64,000 nucleotides of DNA, from the NCBI GenBank assembly GCA_902363445.1, contig CABJAB010000003.1, positions 454,129 through 518,128 on the forward strand, given 5' to 3'. Numbering within the stretch: position 1 is the first letter of the stretch; every line of letters starts with the position of its first letter. Under the pieces are notes generated by a model. It was not told where the DNA came from and ran no database searches. It saw only the letters and a list, made by a program, of their open reading frames with translations. This document shows positions 1-9,824 of the stretch, in pieces. The translations under genes were made by a program, and so were the position numbers. The DNA comes from Lachnospiraceae bacterium (GTDB lineage: Bacteria > Bacillota > Clostridia > Lachnospirales > Lachnospiraceae).

Positions 1-33
1 ACTCAGCACAAGCGCTAATTCGTATTTGTTCAT
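1..33 (-). CDS. rpsF: Ribosomal protein S6, N-terminal fragment
   Basis: Only the first 11 codons are inside the window; they read MNKYELALVLS on the minus strand, the typical beginning of bacterial S6, a small-subunit protein that binds 16S rRNA together with S18. A strong GGAGGTAG ribosome binding site sits 6-7 bases before the ATG. The DUF951 gene upstream, on the same strand, is a usual neighbour of rpsF in Firmicutes and supports the call. The rest of the gene lies beyond the left edge. Confidence 0.85.
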   Translation of the reverse strand, partial: MNKYELALVLS

Positions 34-158
34 GCTGTCTACCTCCTTTTGGTCTCTGGCCCCCTGCTTATTTCATCGGGGAGCAAGGAAATGTATAACT
101 ACTGTCACAAATAAAGATTCTACCATGTTTTAACAAGGTTGGCAAGGAGTTTTTAATC

Positions 159-350
159 TCAGTCCTGATCTTCCGGTCTGCGGAGTCCCCGGCAGTTCTT
201 CTCCACTAATTTACGCGGCACCATGATCAGGTGCCCGCAGCCCATGCACTTTAATTTAAAGTCCATCCCCACCCGGGTGATCTCCCACTCGCTGCTTCCG
301 CAGGGATGAGGCTTCTTAAGCTTGACGATATCGCCGATTTGAAATTCCAT
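159..350 (-). CDS. DUF951 (YyzM-like) small protein
   Basis: A 63-residue protein matching the DUF951 family in length and in its core: an early DIVKLKKPHPCGS segment, then EW and the KCMGCGH motif near residues 34-40. Cys17, Cys35 and Cys38 could bind a metal, which is an inference from spacing only. The family is widespread in Firmicutes, usually sits just before rpsF, and has no firmly established function. The start is set by an AGGAGGACACG ribosome binding site directly upstream. It is probably co-transcribed with rpsF, about 125 bases downstream. The identification of the family is solid; the role is unknown. Confidence 0.85.
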   Translation of the reverse strand: MEFQIGDIVKLKKPHPCGSSEWEITRVGMDFKLKCMGCGHLIMVPRKLVEKNCRGLRRPEDQD

Positions 351-377
351 CGTGTCCTCCTTTAGGGATTTGTTTAA

Positions 378-1058
378 TCATACCTTTTCATACCTTTCAA
401 ACAAGCTTTCTTTGTCTAATCTACAAGGCAAGAGGAAATCCGCTTCCATCCAGGCGGCTCGCTGGTAGCCGTAACCAGCATCTTTGCGGCCTCCAGTCGG
501 TCCTTTCCAACTGACATGGATAAATCGATATTTATCCATGTCAGATTCCAATAAAAACCCGCATGAGATTCGGTTTTTACCTCCCTGCGGCCAGGAAGAT
601 TCTGCTAACGCCTTTGCGGCGCTCGCCTTACGATGGAATCGGATCCTTCCTCTTACTCCTTCTTCCGCACCGAAAAAAGCGCTCATTTGCCTCGAAAGCC
701 ATTGGAGCGGCCACCTCAGCCCGCTGCCATAAGGCGCGCGGGCCGTGCGGATACCTGACACCTTTATGAAATCTAAGGAATGGAAGTCATCCGAAACGGT
801 GCGGCAGAAATGGCACCGGCAGAATGATTCCGGGCCGGCCTAAAGGTGAGCGCCGCAGGGCAGAGGCCGGTGTTCCCCAGGCGGAGGGAGGCAGAAACGG
901 AAATACCGATTCCGTTTCTGAGCGAACGGGAGACGGGAAATCATAAAGATTTCCCGTCGACATGTGAGCGGTACTCCTAGAGCGGGGATAAAACAGCCCC
1001 TGCATCGCCAGCGAGCCGAAATCGCGACGGTCCGGAACTTTTGCCGGTGTTTAACTGA
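378..1058 (-). repeat. Dispersed structured repeat, copy 1
   Basis: This stretch is closely similar, in inverted orientation, to 41320-41875. Both copies start with a CACCGGCA-AAGTTCCGGACC segment and share long near-identical blocks around GTAAGGCGAGCGCCGC and GCCGCAGGGAGGTAAAAACC. Copy 1 carries about 150 bases (roughly 841-994) absent from copy 2; these hold two 10-base-pair hairpins, 892-901/911-920 and 932-941/949-958. An open frame at 378-761 has a counterpart in copy 2, but its composition and the lack of a convincing start suggest that the DNA or RNA structure, not a protein, is what is repeated. The family is not one I can name. Confidence 0.75.
511..544. repeat. Perfect 15-bp stem-loop within repeat copy 1
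   Basis: Arms 511-525 and 530-544 are exact reverse complements (CTGACATGGATAAAT / ATTTATCCATGTCAG) around a 4-base CGAT loop. The corresponding place in copy 2 (about 41671-41704) has the same right arm and a left arm with two mismatches, so the hairpin is a conserved part of the repeat. Confidence 0.85.
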
Positions 1059-1101
1059 AATTTACCAAGAGCTTACTAAAGATGATTTCAAAAAGTCTTT
1101 T

Positions 1102-1168
1102 GTATCATACCCAAGGGCATCCCTTAATGCCTGCCCTCCGGGCAGGCGTACTTCGTGCGGCAAGGTAT
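1102..1168 (+). repeat. Small repeat module A
   Basis: A 67-base module beginning with CATACCCAAGGGCATCCC and ending with GTGCGGCAAGGTAT. A second, inverted copy lies at 4131-4194 with the same ends and a more diverged centre, and a fragment of the first half follows repeat copy 2 at 41834-41856. It contains GCCTGCCC..GGGCAGGC, which can fold as a short hairpin. It ends at the stop codon of the sirtuin gene. Confidence 0.7.
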
Positions 1169-1887
1169 CACTCCAGGAACATTCCCAATACTTCCCCGAT
1201 CGGCGCTGCGATCACCAGGTCCGCCCTTCTGTCCATGGGCGTAATCCCCTTATTGATGAGAACGAGCTTCTTGCCGCGGTAATAATCAATGAGACCGGCC
1301 GCAGGGTATACGGTCAGCGATGTGCCTCCGATGATCAGCACATCCGCAGCCGCTATGTAAGAAATGGCTTTCTGCATGATCCCATAATCCAGTCCCTCCT
1401 CATACAGCACTACGTCCGGCTTGATAACGCCTCCGCATTCACAGAGCGGGATCTCCTTCGCCTCCAAAATATAATCCGCATCGTAGAATTTCCCGCATCT
1501 GGTGCAGAAATTCCTGTGTACAGAACCGTGAAGCTCCAGCACCTCTCTGCTCCCGGCCGTCTGATGCAGGCCGTCTATATTCTGGGTGACGACCGCTTTC
1601 AGTTTCCCCTCCTGCTCCAGCTTTGCCAGCGCCAGATGGGCCGGGTTCGGCTTTGCCTCCTTGAAAATCATTTTCTTTTTGTAAAACCGGTAAAATTCCT
1701 TTGTGTTCTTCCGATAGAAGCTATGGCTTAAAATGGTTTCGGGAGGATAGTCATATTCCTGGTTATATAATCCGTCCACACTTCTGAAGTCCGGAATATT
1801 ACTCTCCGTAGATACGCCTGCTCCGCCGAAAAACACAATGTTGTCACTGTTCACGACCCACTCCCGCAGTTGTTCTCTCTCTTCCAT
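1168..1887 (-). CDS. NAD-dependent protein deacylase, Sir2 family
   Basis: A 239-residue sirtuin that would remove acyl groups from protein lysines using NAD in the cytoplasm. Visible family features in order: NAD-binding GGAGVSTESNIPDFRS at 21-36, TQNIDGLHQ at 101-109, the catalytic His120 in ELHGS, a zinc site made by Cys128/Cys131 and Cys149/Cys151, and GGTSL near 186. The second Cys pair is spaced CxC, tighter than the usual CxxC. Length fits bacterial class U/III enzymes. An AAGGAGGATAAAT ribosome binding site fixes the start. It is the last gene of a three-gene set with an acetyltransferase and a DUF2156 protein, so its targets may include products of that acetyltransferase; that link is inference. 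Confidence 0.92.
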   Translation of the reverse strand: MEEREQLREWVVNSDNIVFFGGAGVSTESNIPDFRSVDGLYNQEYDYPPETILSHSFYRKNTKEFYRFYKKKMIFKEAKPNPAHLALAKLEQEGKLKAVVTQNIDGLHQTAGSREVLELHGSVHRNFCTRCGKFYDADYILEAKEIPLCECGGVIKPDVVLYEEGLDYGIMQKAISYIAAADVLIIGGTSLTVYPAAGLIDYYRGKKLVLINKGITPMDRRADLVIAAPIGEVLGMFLE

Positions 1888-1940
1888 ATTTATCCTCCTT
1901 CATCCATTCATAGCAGAAAAACGGCAATGCCGCCCGTCTC

Positions 1941-3176
1941 TCAGACGATCTCGTTGATAAAAGGCGCCCGGCAGACGCGGACAGCGTTGAGATCGGCCTC
2001 CCATTTTTCCATTTCGTCCTTCGCCCCGACCGTCTCGCCGCCGCTCCATACGGCCTCCGCCGCCTGAAGCTCTCTTTCCGCCTTCTCATGAGGCCCTCCG
2101 AACCGTATGGCCTGTTCTTCAAGAAGTTCCGGCAATTCCCTGGCTCCTGACAGCCATTCAAAAAGCCCCTGGATCTCACATCGCATCCAGTGTTTTCCGA
2201 TGCTCAGATCCGCTCTCTTTGTCCTCCGTACCCGGCTTCCGCCCGGTGAAAGCTTCCATATATAATATCCTTCATTAGCAGAGATCAAAGAATCCGTCAC
2301 CAGCATATGCAGTTCCAACGGATACTCCGATGTAAAAAGCTTCAGAAAGCTCTCCACATTCGTGATCCGGCCCATGATGACCGGCTTTTTCTCATTCATA
2401 AGAAACGAAGAACCGTTTACTGTGACCGCTCCGTTAAAATATCCTCGCAGCGTTTCCAAGACGAGGGAACCGTCTTCCTGGCGGCAAAGGATTTCCCGGA
2501 CCTCCACAGGCTCCTTTCCCCAGAAGGGGACGCAGGCTTTCATTTCCCCGGTCTTTTCCTCCAATAATAAGATCCCGCCTCCTTCGCTCTCCGTCTCCGC
2601 CAGCAGAGTCTGATAATATGGATCGTCCCTCTCCGGGTAACAATCAAAGCCCTCAGCCAGGATCCCAGAAGAAAAGCCGGCCATCGACGGGATATCTCTT
2701 CTGTCCGCCCTTCGGACGGACAAGCCGTCCACGCCTTTTCCGCTGCCTTCTCCGCAGATTCTGCCCGCATTCATCCTGTAAAAGTACCGGAAATCAAAGG
2801 GACGGTAGATCGCCTCGCTGGCAGGCATTAAAAAAGCGAATGGAAGCCCTTTATTATACATGTCCTTCAGGCTTTTCACGAGGAGGCGTCTCATCAGGCC
2901 CTTATGGCGATGTTCCGGCCTGGTCGCCACCGCTATCACATAGCGGCTCATGGCGGTAAATCCGTTCACATACATCTTGTATGGATTCAGCTGCAGCATG
3001 GAGGCCAGCTCTCCCTCCCGGTCATATATCCCATAGCACTCGTTTCCCAACGCCTTATGTGCATCATAATAGTCCAGAAATCCAGCAGAATCCTCTGTAA
3101 AAACAACCTCCCAAAGCTTTCTGCAGGCTCTCCGTTCCTGCTTTCCCAATATGCGGGCTTCCCATTTCTCTTCCAC
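1941..3176 (-). CDS. Eis-like GNAT N-acetyltransferase
   Basis: A 411-residue protein with the two-part layout of the Eis family: an N-terminal GNAT fold with the acetyl-CoA-binding segment VATRPEHRHKGLMRRLL near residues 83-99, a central second acetyltransferase-like part, and a C-terminal region (from about 300) resembling an SCP2-like sterol-carrier domain. Family members acetylate amines on small molecules or proteins; the substrate here cannot be told from sequence. It begins with GTG, eight bases after GGGAG, and the upstream DUF2156 gene ends just before it, so the two are likely translationally coupled. The sirtuin gene follows 53 bases downstream. Confidence 0.85.
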   Translation of the reverse strand: MEEKWEARILGKQERRACRKLWEVVFTEDSAGFLDYYDAHKALGNECYGIYDREGELASMLQLNPYKMYVNGFTAMSRYVIAVATRPEHRHKGLMRRLLVKSLKDMYNKGLPFAFLMPASEAIYRPFDFRYFYRMNAGRICGEGSGKGVDGLSVRRADRRDIPSMAGFSSGILAEGFDCYPERDDPYYQTLLAETESEGGGILLLEEKTGEMKACVPFWGKEPVEVREILCRQEDGSLVLETLRGYFNGAVTVNGSSFLMNEKKPVIMGRITNVESFLKLFTSEYPLELHMLVTDSLISANEGYYIWKLSPGGSRVRRTKRADLSIGKHWMRCEIQGLFEWLSGARELPELLEEQAIRFGGPHEKAERELQAAEAVWSGGETVGAKDEMEKWEADLNAVRVCRAPFINEIV

Positions 3177-3179
3177 GGA

Positions 3180-4085
3180 TCACAGCTCCCTGATCTGAAA
3201 CTTCTTTGCAAAACCAATCGGATTATAAGACTGCTTGGCCTTCCGAAGCCCGGGCAGACCAACATCATCCTCCCGGTTGACCAGCGTCACATCCGGAAAC
3301 TCATGTACCAGAAACTGTTGATTGATGAACGCATACAGACCGCGGATGTCCGGATTTGCTTTTTCTATATGAATGATGGCCATATCCTCCACCTGGTTAT
3401 AGCTTCCCATTGTGAAGGCTTCCATCTGTCCGTCCACATAGACGCCGCCCATGCGGACTCCCAGATCGCTGCAGTGATTCAGGATACTGTGGATTCCTTC
3501 CACCTCCGGATCCAGGGTGCCCTCCAGCTGAGTGCCTTTCATGCTCCTCCACCGGTCCAGAAACTTCCACATGTCATTCCTGTCTGAGCAGCAGAGCGTG
3601 CGGTATTCATATCTGCCTTCATATTCTTTTCGGAATCCATTCACATGATTTTTCTTCTTATGATACTTTTTCCCGGCGAGAGTCCGCATCGACTCCCCAT
3701 CATAAAGATAATCGGCGGCATCCACCTGTTCCGTCACTGAAAATTCCGCAGGATCCAGATCCAGGATCCGGACGGCCTCTTCATCCGCCAGGTAGATGGC
3801 CAGCTTCTGCCCCAGGACCTCATTAAAATACTTTTTCGTGTCAAAAAAGTAATAGCGCAGGTCCTCCTCTTTACAGAGGGGGATGGCCGCAAACTGCTCA
3901 TTCTTTACGGTCATCTTCCACTCCACAGCCTTATCGTCGCAAACACAGTATTCCACATGATAGTAATCCTTCCATAAAAAACTGTCGAGGAACACACTGT
4001 CGCACGTCTTATTGGACCTTAGATTAAAAAATCGCGGCAGAATCTCCACATCCTCCGCTGTTATCTGTTTAAACTCCCATCTCAT
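3180..4085 (-). CDS. DUF2156 / phosphatidylglycerol lysyltransferase-like domain protein
   Basis: A 301-residue soluble protein of the DUF2156 type, the GNAT-like domain also found at the C-terminus of MprF lysyl-phosphatidylglycerol synthases. Supporting features are FFNLRSNKTCDSVFLDSF near the start, the KKYHKKKNHVNGF block near 140-152 and a closing segment LVNREDDVGLPGLRKAKQS. There is no transmembrane domain, so unlike MprF it could not flip lipids itself. It may transfer an aminoacyl or acyl group, but no substrate can be assigned. It is the first gene of the sirtuin/acetyltransferase set. Confidence 0.8.
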   Translation of the reverse strand: MRWEFKQITAEDVEILPRFFNLRSNKTCDSVFLDSFLWKDYYHVEYCVCDDKAVEWKMTVKNEQFAAIPLCKEEDLRYYFFDTKKYFNEVLGQKLAIYLADEEAVRILDLDPAEFSVTEQVDAADYLYDGESMRTLAGKKYHKKKNHVNGFRKEYEGRYEYRTLCCSDRNDMWKFLDRWRSMKGTQLEGTLDPEVEGIHSILNHCSDLGVRMGGVYVDGQMEAFTMGSYNQVEDMAIIHIEKANPDIRGLYAFINQQFLVHEFPDVTLVNREDDVGLPGLRKAKQSYNPIGFAKKFQIREL

Positions 4086-4130
4086 GGTATCTTATTACCT
4101 TTCTTGTTTTATAAGTTTTCCTTTGGTCGT

Positions 4131-4194
4131 ATACCTTGTCGCACGAAATACGCCTGCCCAGAGGGAATGGATTAAGGGATGCCCTTGGGTATAC
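4131..4194 (-). repeat. Small repeat module B (inverted copy of module A)
   Basis: Reverse complement of the segment reads GTATACCCAAGGGCATCCC at one end and GCGACAAGGTAT at the other, matching module A at 1102-1168 nearly base for base at both ends with a diverged centre. The two modules flank the sirtuin/Eis/DUF2156 gene set as inverted repeats. Confidence 0.75.
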
Positions 4195-4207
4195 TTCCAT
4201 ATACAAA

Positions 4208-4247
4208 AGGCACTTTCGCAATAACACGGTCATTACAAAAAGTGCCT
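4208..4247 (-). terminator. Likely terminator downstream of the LCP gene
   Basis: Arms 4208-4216 (AGGCACTTT) and 4239-4247 (AAAGTGCCT) pair perfectly, and on the minus strand the hairpin is followed by TTTTG. It lies about 100 bases after the LCP stop codon. The loop is long at 22 bases and the U-run short, so the call is moderate. Confidence 0.5.
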
Positions 4248-4346
4248 CTTCCATTCAATTAAAAGGCAGAATCTGCACCTGTGTGGGCTTCTGCTGCTTG
4301 TCTTCATTATATTACGGGTAAAAAATTCTGTCAAGGCAGACTCCTG

Positions 4347-5408
4347 CTATCTTGTACCGTACATAATATCCTGCAGTGCCTGACGGTTTGCCGGGAAATC
4401 GATGCCGATCACCGCTCTCTTATCGATCCTCATATCCTTATACGTCCCTTCCACCGGAATTCTGTCAGATTCCAGATCGTACTTTAGGAGCTTGGAGGAC
4501 TCCAGTACAAGGGAAATCATCTCTCCTTCCGGAATATTAGTCGTAAGATCCGGGAGCAGTGCGTTCAGCAGGTCATTGAGCTCTGACAGACTGCAGGATT
4601 TCGCCTTTTGAAAGACGATTCCGAGCACATCTCTCTGACGTCTCGTCCGCTCATATTCTCCGCCCTTCAGATATCGGATCCTGCAATAGGCCAAAGCCTG
4701 CTTGCCGGTCAGGTGCCGTGTTCCCGCATCGGAGATATCCAGCTTCTCCACATCCCGGTCATTGCCCGTAATCCTGTTCAGCTCTTCAATATATCTGTTC
4801 ATGATGGTGATCTCATCCGCGCTGATATCCAGATCTATACCGCCCAGTATGTCTATCACGTCCATAAAGGCAAAGAAATTCACCTGCACATAACGGTCAA
4901 TATGGACGCCCAGATTTTCCTCGATGGTCTGCAGCAGCAGAGAAGGGCCTCCAAATGCGTAGGAAGCATTCAACCGATTATTTCCCACTCCCGGTATGGA
5001 TACATAAATGTCTCTCATCAAGGATGTCATGGTAATCCTGTTTTCCTTTCTGTTGATGGAAATCAGAATCATGGAGTCCGAACGCCCTTTCGCGTTATCG
5101 TCTCTTGAATCGGTCCCAAAGAGAAGTACATTATAGACATCATGGTCGTACTCCAGTTCCTGACTGCCGGCTGCCAGGTTCTCTTTCAGCTGCTCTTCCA
5201 GATTCTTTACCTCTTCTTCAGGTGAATCCGTCCCCTCCTCTGTCTCATCCTCCGGAATGCTTCCCTGTATCTCCGGTGTTTCGGAAAGAGTTTCGTGGTT
5301 CATCATTCCATAATAATGTTTGAACAACGCATACACTGTGATAACCCCGATGAGCACCACGGCCAGCACAACCACAAGAGTTATCAGAATGGCTTTTTTC
5401 TTCTTCAT
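4347..5408 (-). CDS. LytR-CpsA-Psr (LCP) family glycopolymer ligase
   Basis: A 353-residue membrane-anchored protein. Residues 5-30 form one transmembrane segment, followed by an acidic linker and then the LCP domain, with GTDSRDD, RSDSMILIS, SLMRDIYVSIPG, RLNASYAFGG and the CRIRYLKGG..RTRRQRD motif whose arginines bind the pyrophosphate of polyprenyl-linked substrates. LCP enzymes attach capsular or wall polymers to peptidoglycan outside the membrane. Its place just beyond the downstream end of the polysaccharide operon makes it a good candidate for anchoring that polymer. The start has a strong AAGGAG ribosome binding site. Confidence 0.93.
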   Translation of the reverse strand: MKKKKAILITLVVVLAVVLIGVITVYALFKHYYGMMNHETLSETPEIQGSIPEDETEEGTDSPEEEVKNLEEQLKENLAAGSQELEYDHDVYNVLLFGTDSRDDNAKGRSDSMILISINRKENRITMTSLMRDIYVSIPGVGNNRLNASYAFGGPSLLLQTIEENLGVHIDRYVQVNFFAFMDVIDILGGIDLDISADEITIMNRYIEELNRITGNDRDVEKLDISDAGTRHLTGKQALAYCRIRYLKGGEYERTRRQRDVLGIVFQKAKSCSLSELNDLLNALLPDLTTNIPEGEMISLVLESSKLLKYDLESDRIPVEGTYKDMRIDKRAVIGIDFPANRQALQDIMYGTR

Positions 5409-5475
5409 TATTGTATCTCCTTTTCTGCTTTTTAAAAAAAAGCTGTCCCCTTCTATGTCTTATTCTGTCAGTCTC

Positions 5476-5504
5476 TTGAAATATTCTGGGGTATAAAGTA
5501 AAAT
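5476..5504 (+). promoter_or_regulatory. Candidate promoter of the Spo0A_C/transposase-domain gene
   Basis: TTGAAA at 5476-5481 and TAAAAT at 5499-5504 are separated by 17 bases, a good vegetative promoter match. It lies about 175 bases before the start codon, so a long leader containing the 5547-5570 palindrome would result. Confidence 0.45.
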
Positions 5505-5546
5505 AGGTTCAATTACATAATGCCGGATGAGATGAGGATATTCTGG

Positions 5547-5570
5547 CTGTTGGTACATATGTACCGACAG
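5547..5570. promoter_or_regulatory. 24-bp palindrome in the divergent intergenic region
   Basis: The segment CTGTTGGTACAT-ATGTACCGACAG is an inverted repeat with a single mismatched pair and a perfect 14-base core GGTACATATGTACC. It sits between the LCP gene and the Spo0A_C fusion gene. It could be an operator for a dimeric regulator or, since a T7 run begins 10 bases later, part of a weak attenuator. It does not resemble the Spo0A box TGTCGAA. Confidence 0.5.
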
Positions 5571-5678
5571 TCGGGTATCCTTTTTTTATTTCTTTTCTGT
5601 CTTAATATGTCCGCGCCCACTCATCCCGTTTTTTCTGCCATATGATAATTGCAGCAATCTGATTCGGGAGTGTTACTT

Positions 5679-6566
5679 ATGCAAAAAGTCTACGAACTCA
5701 CCAAACAATTAGGTGTCAAAATAACGAATGAACGCGCGACATATCTTGCCCTCGCTACTTGCCTTGTCATTCAGGATCCCTCATACATGCGCCATATGGG
5801 CAAGCGCCTCTATTCAGATATCGCAGCACTTCTCGGCAAAACTCCACTCAGTGTTTCCCGCGGCATCTCCCGGGCCGTCTGTGAATGCTGGGATTATGGC
5901 AACCACCGGTTTCTAAACCAGGTGGCTGGCTGCCGTGTCCTGGAAAAGCCCTCTCCTGCGGAAATGATCTCTTTTATGGCAGATTATCTGGTAAAACAGG
6001 AGCCTAAGCATATCTTCCGCTACCATCATTTATTAAATTCCTCATGGCAAGAAGCCGCACTCACCGATATTGAAGAAGTAATGGCCAACGCCCCGAACAA
6101 ACGGCGTCAGACCTATACGGTCTGCATTGAACAGCTTGTACCGGAAAACCATCCGGTAAGGCTTATGGACGGACTCACCGTCTGGAACAAGGTCAACGCA
6201 GTATTTTCAGAATCATGTTCTGTCGCTCCCAAGTCAGATTCCGATTACGTTTCACCAATTCATTTTCTTCGTTTACTTTTATTGTGCTCCTATCAGAAAA
6301 TAAGACATATTGAACATCTGCTCCAGGAATTAGAGGTCAACATGGCTTATCGCTGGTTCCTGGAAATGGATTTAATGGACCCGCCTCTTACCAAAGAATC
6401 TTTGGCTAAATGTTATACCGTTTATTTCAGTGACAACCAATTGCTCGGCAGATTGATCTATGGTATTTTAGACAGCTGCCGTAAGAAAAAACTTATAAGA
6501 GTTGTCGACATAGGAGAAGAAGCTAAAAGATTGGAGAAGCTGGCAGAGGAGATAGGAAAAGGGTAA
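5679..6566 (+). CDS. Spo0A-type DNA-binding domain fused to transposase InsH-like N-terminal domain
   Basis: A 295-residue protein with an unusual arrangement. Residues 1-107 match the Spo0A effector domain: the LGVKITNERATYLALAT start, KRLYSDIAALLGKTPLSVSR with the recognition helix, ISRAVCECWDYGN, and the closing PSPAEMISFMADYL. There is no phosphoacceptor receiver domain. Residues about 146-236 match the DUF772 N-terminal domain of IS1182/IS5-type transposases (VPENHPVRLMDG, ..FLRLLLLCSYQKIRHIEHLL.., NMAYRWFLEMDLMDPP). The catalytic DDE domain is absent, so it is not a transposase. The ATG with GGGAG nine bases upstream is preferred over a TTG 30 bases earlier. It converges on the polysaccharide operon and is likely a regulator; that role is inferred. 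Confidence 0.75.
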   Translation: MQKVYELTKQLGVKITNERATYLALATCLVIQDPSYMRHMGKRLYSDIAALLGKTPLSVSRGISRAVCECWDYGNHRFLNQVAGCRVLEKPSPAEMISFMADYLVKQEPKHIFRYHHLLNSSWQEAALTDIEEVMANAPNKRRQTYTVCIEQLVPENHPVRLMDGLTVWNKVNAVFSESCSVAPKSDSDYVSPIHFLRLLLLCSYQKIRHIEHLLQELEVNMAYRWFLEMDLMDPPLTKESLAKCYTVYFSDNQLLGRLIYGILDSCRKKKLIRVVDIGEEAKRLEKLAEEIGKG

Positions 6567-6623
6567 AAAAGATGGCAGGTATACTGATGATAACTATTCT
6601 ATAAGTACATTAACCCACAAATT

Positions 6624-7107
6624 CTATCGAGCAATGTACCAATAAAAAGAATCAACCTCTTCATCACTTTTCCCATTTCTATATTCCCCGGGAACATCAC
6701 TAATTTTAATATAGCCATTTTTATCGTAAAATTTCACTGCACGTTTATTCTGTGGCGACACATACCAATATATCTGTTTGAGTCCAATATCTTCAAGACC
6801 CATTCTGACGATTTCATGAATACCATATTTTGAATATCCTTTTCCCATGGCGTCTTTGCCAATTATAATTGCAAGTTCTGCACATAAATTAATTTTATCA
6901 ATATTTTTTAGGCTTACCGTTCCCATATATTCATCATCGTCATTTACAATTGCCAAGTGGAGATGATTACTATCGTTCTGACTCGCTTCAATAAAGGACC
7001 TGCAGTCTGAAATAGACTTATTTGTAAAATCTATTCCCATAAAATGAACAACTGAATCGTCATACATCCATTCAAGCATCTTTTTAGCATCTTTTAGCTC
7101 TAATTTT

Positions 7108-7118
<11 letters not shown>
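6624..7118 (-). CDS. GNAT N-acetyltransferase (RimJ/RimL type)
   Basis: A 164-residue single-domain GNAT protein with the acetyl-CoA-binding region AIIIGKDAMGKGYSKYGI (about 87-104) and the closing PQNKRAVKFYDKNGYIKI motif typical of RimJ/RimL-type enzymes. It is the last gene of the polysaccharide operon and its start overlaps the acyltransferase gene by 11 bases. Because the operon makes a 3-amino sugar nucleotide but has no recognisable FdtC-type acetyltransferase, this enzyme could acetylate that amine; the alternative is a protein or antibiotic substrate. The assignment of family is firm, the substrate is inference. Confidence 0.8.
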
Positions 7119-9795
<2,677 letters not shown>

Positions 9796-9824
9796 CCTGT
9801 AATCACCGCCTCACACACTACTTT

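Noticed and set aside
378..761. A 127-codon open frame in the repeat, with a similar frame at 41314-41961
   Set aside because: The similarity follows the DNA repeat, includes non-coding parts, and the starts differ; no domain or ribosome binding site supports a protein.
964..1731. A 255-codon open frame opposite the sirtuin gene
   Set aside because: It runs antisense through a clear sirtuin coding sequence and the repeat module; it has no family resemblance.
5547..5590. Palindrome plus T-run as a standard terminator
   Set aside because: Ten bases separate the stem from the T-run and no gene ends immediately upstream on that strand; an operator is at least as likely.
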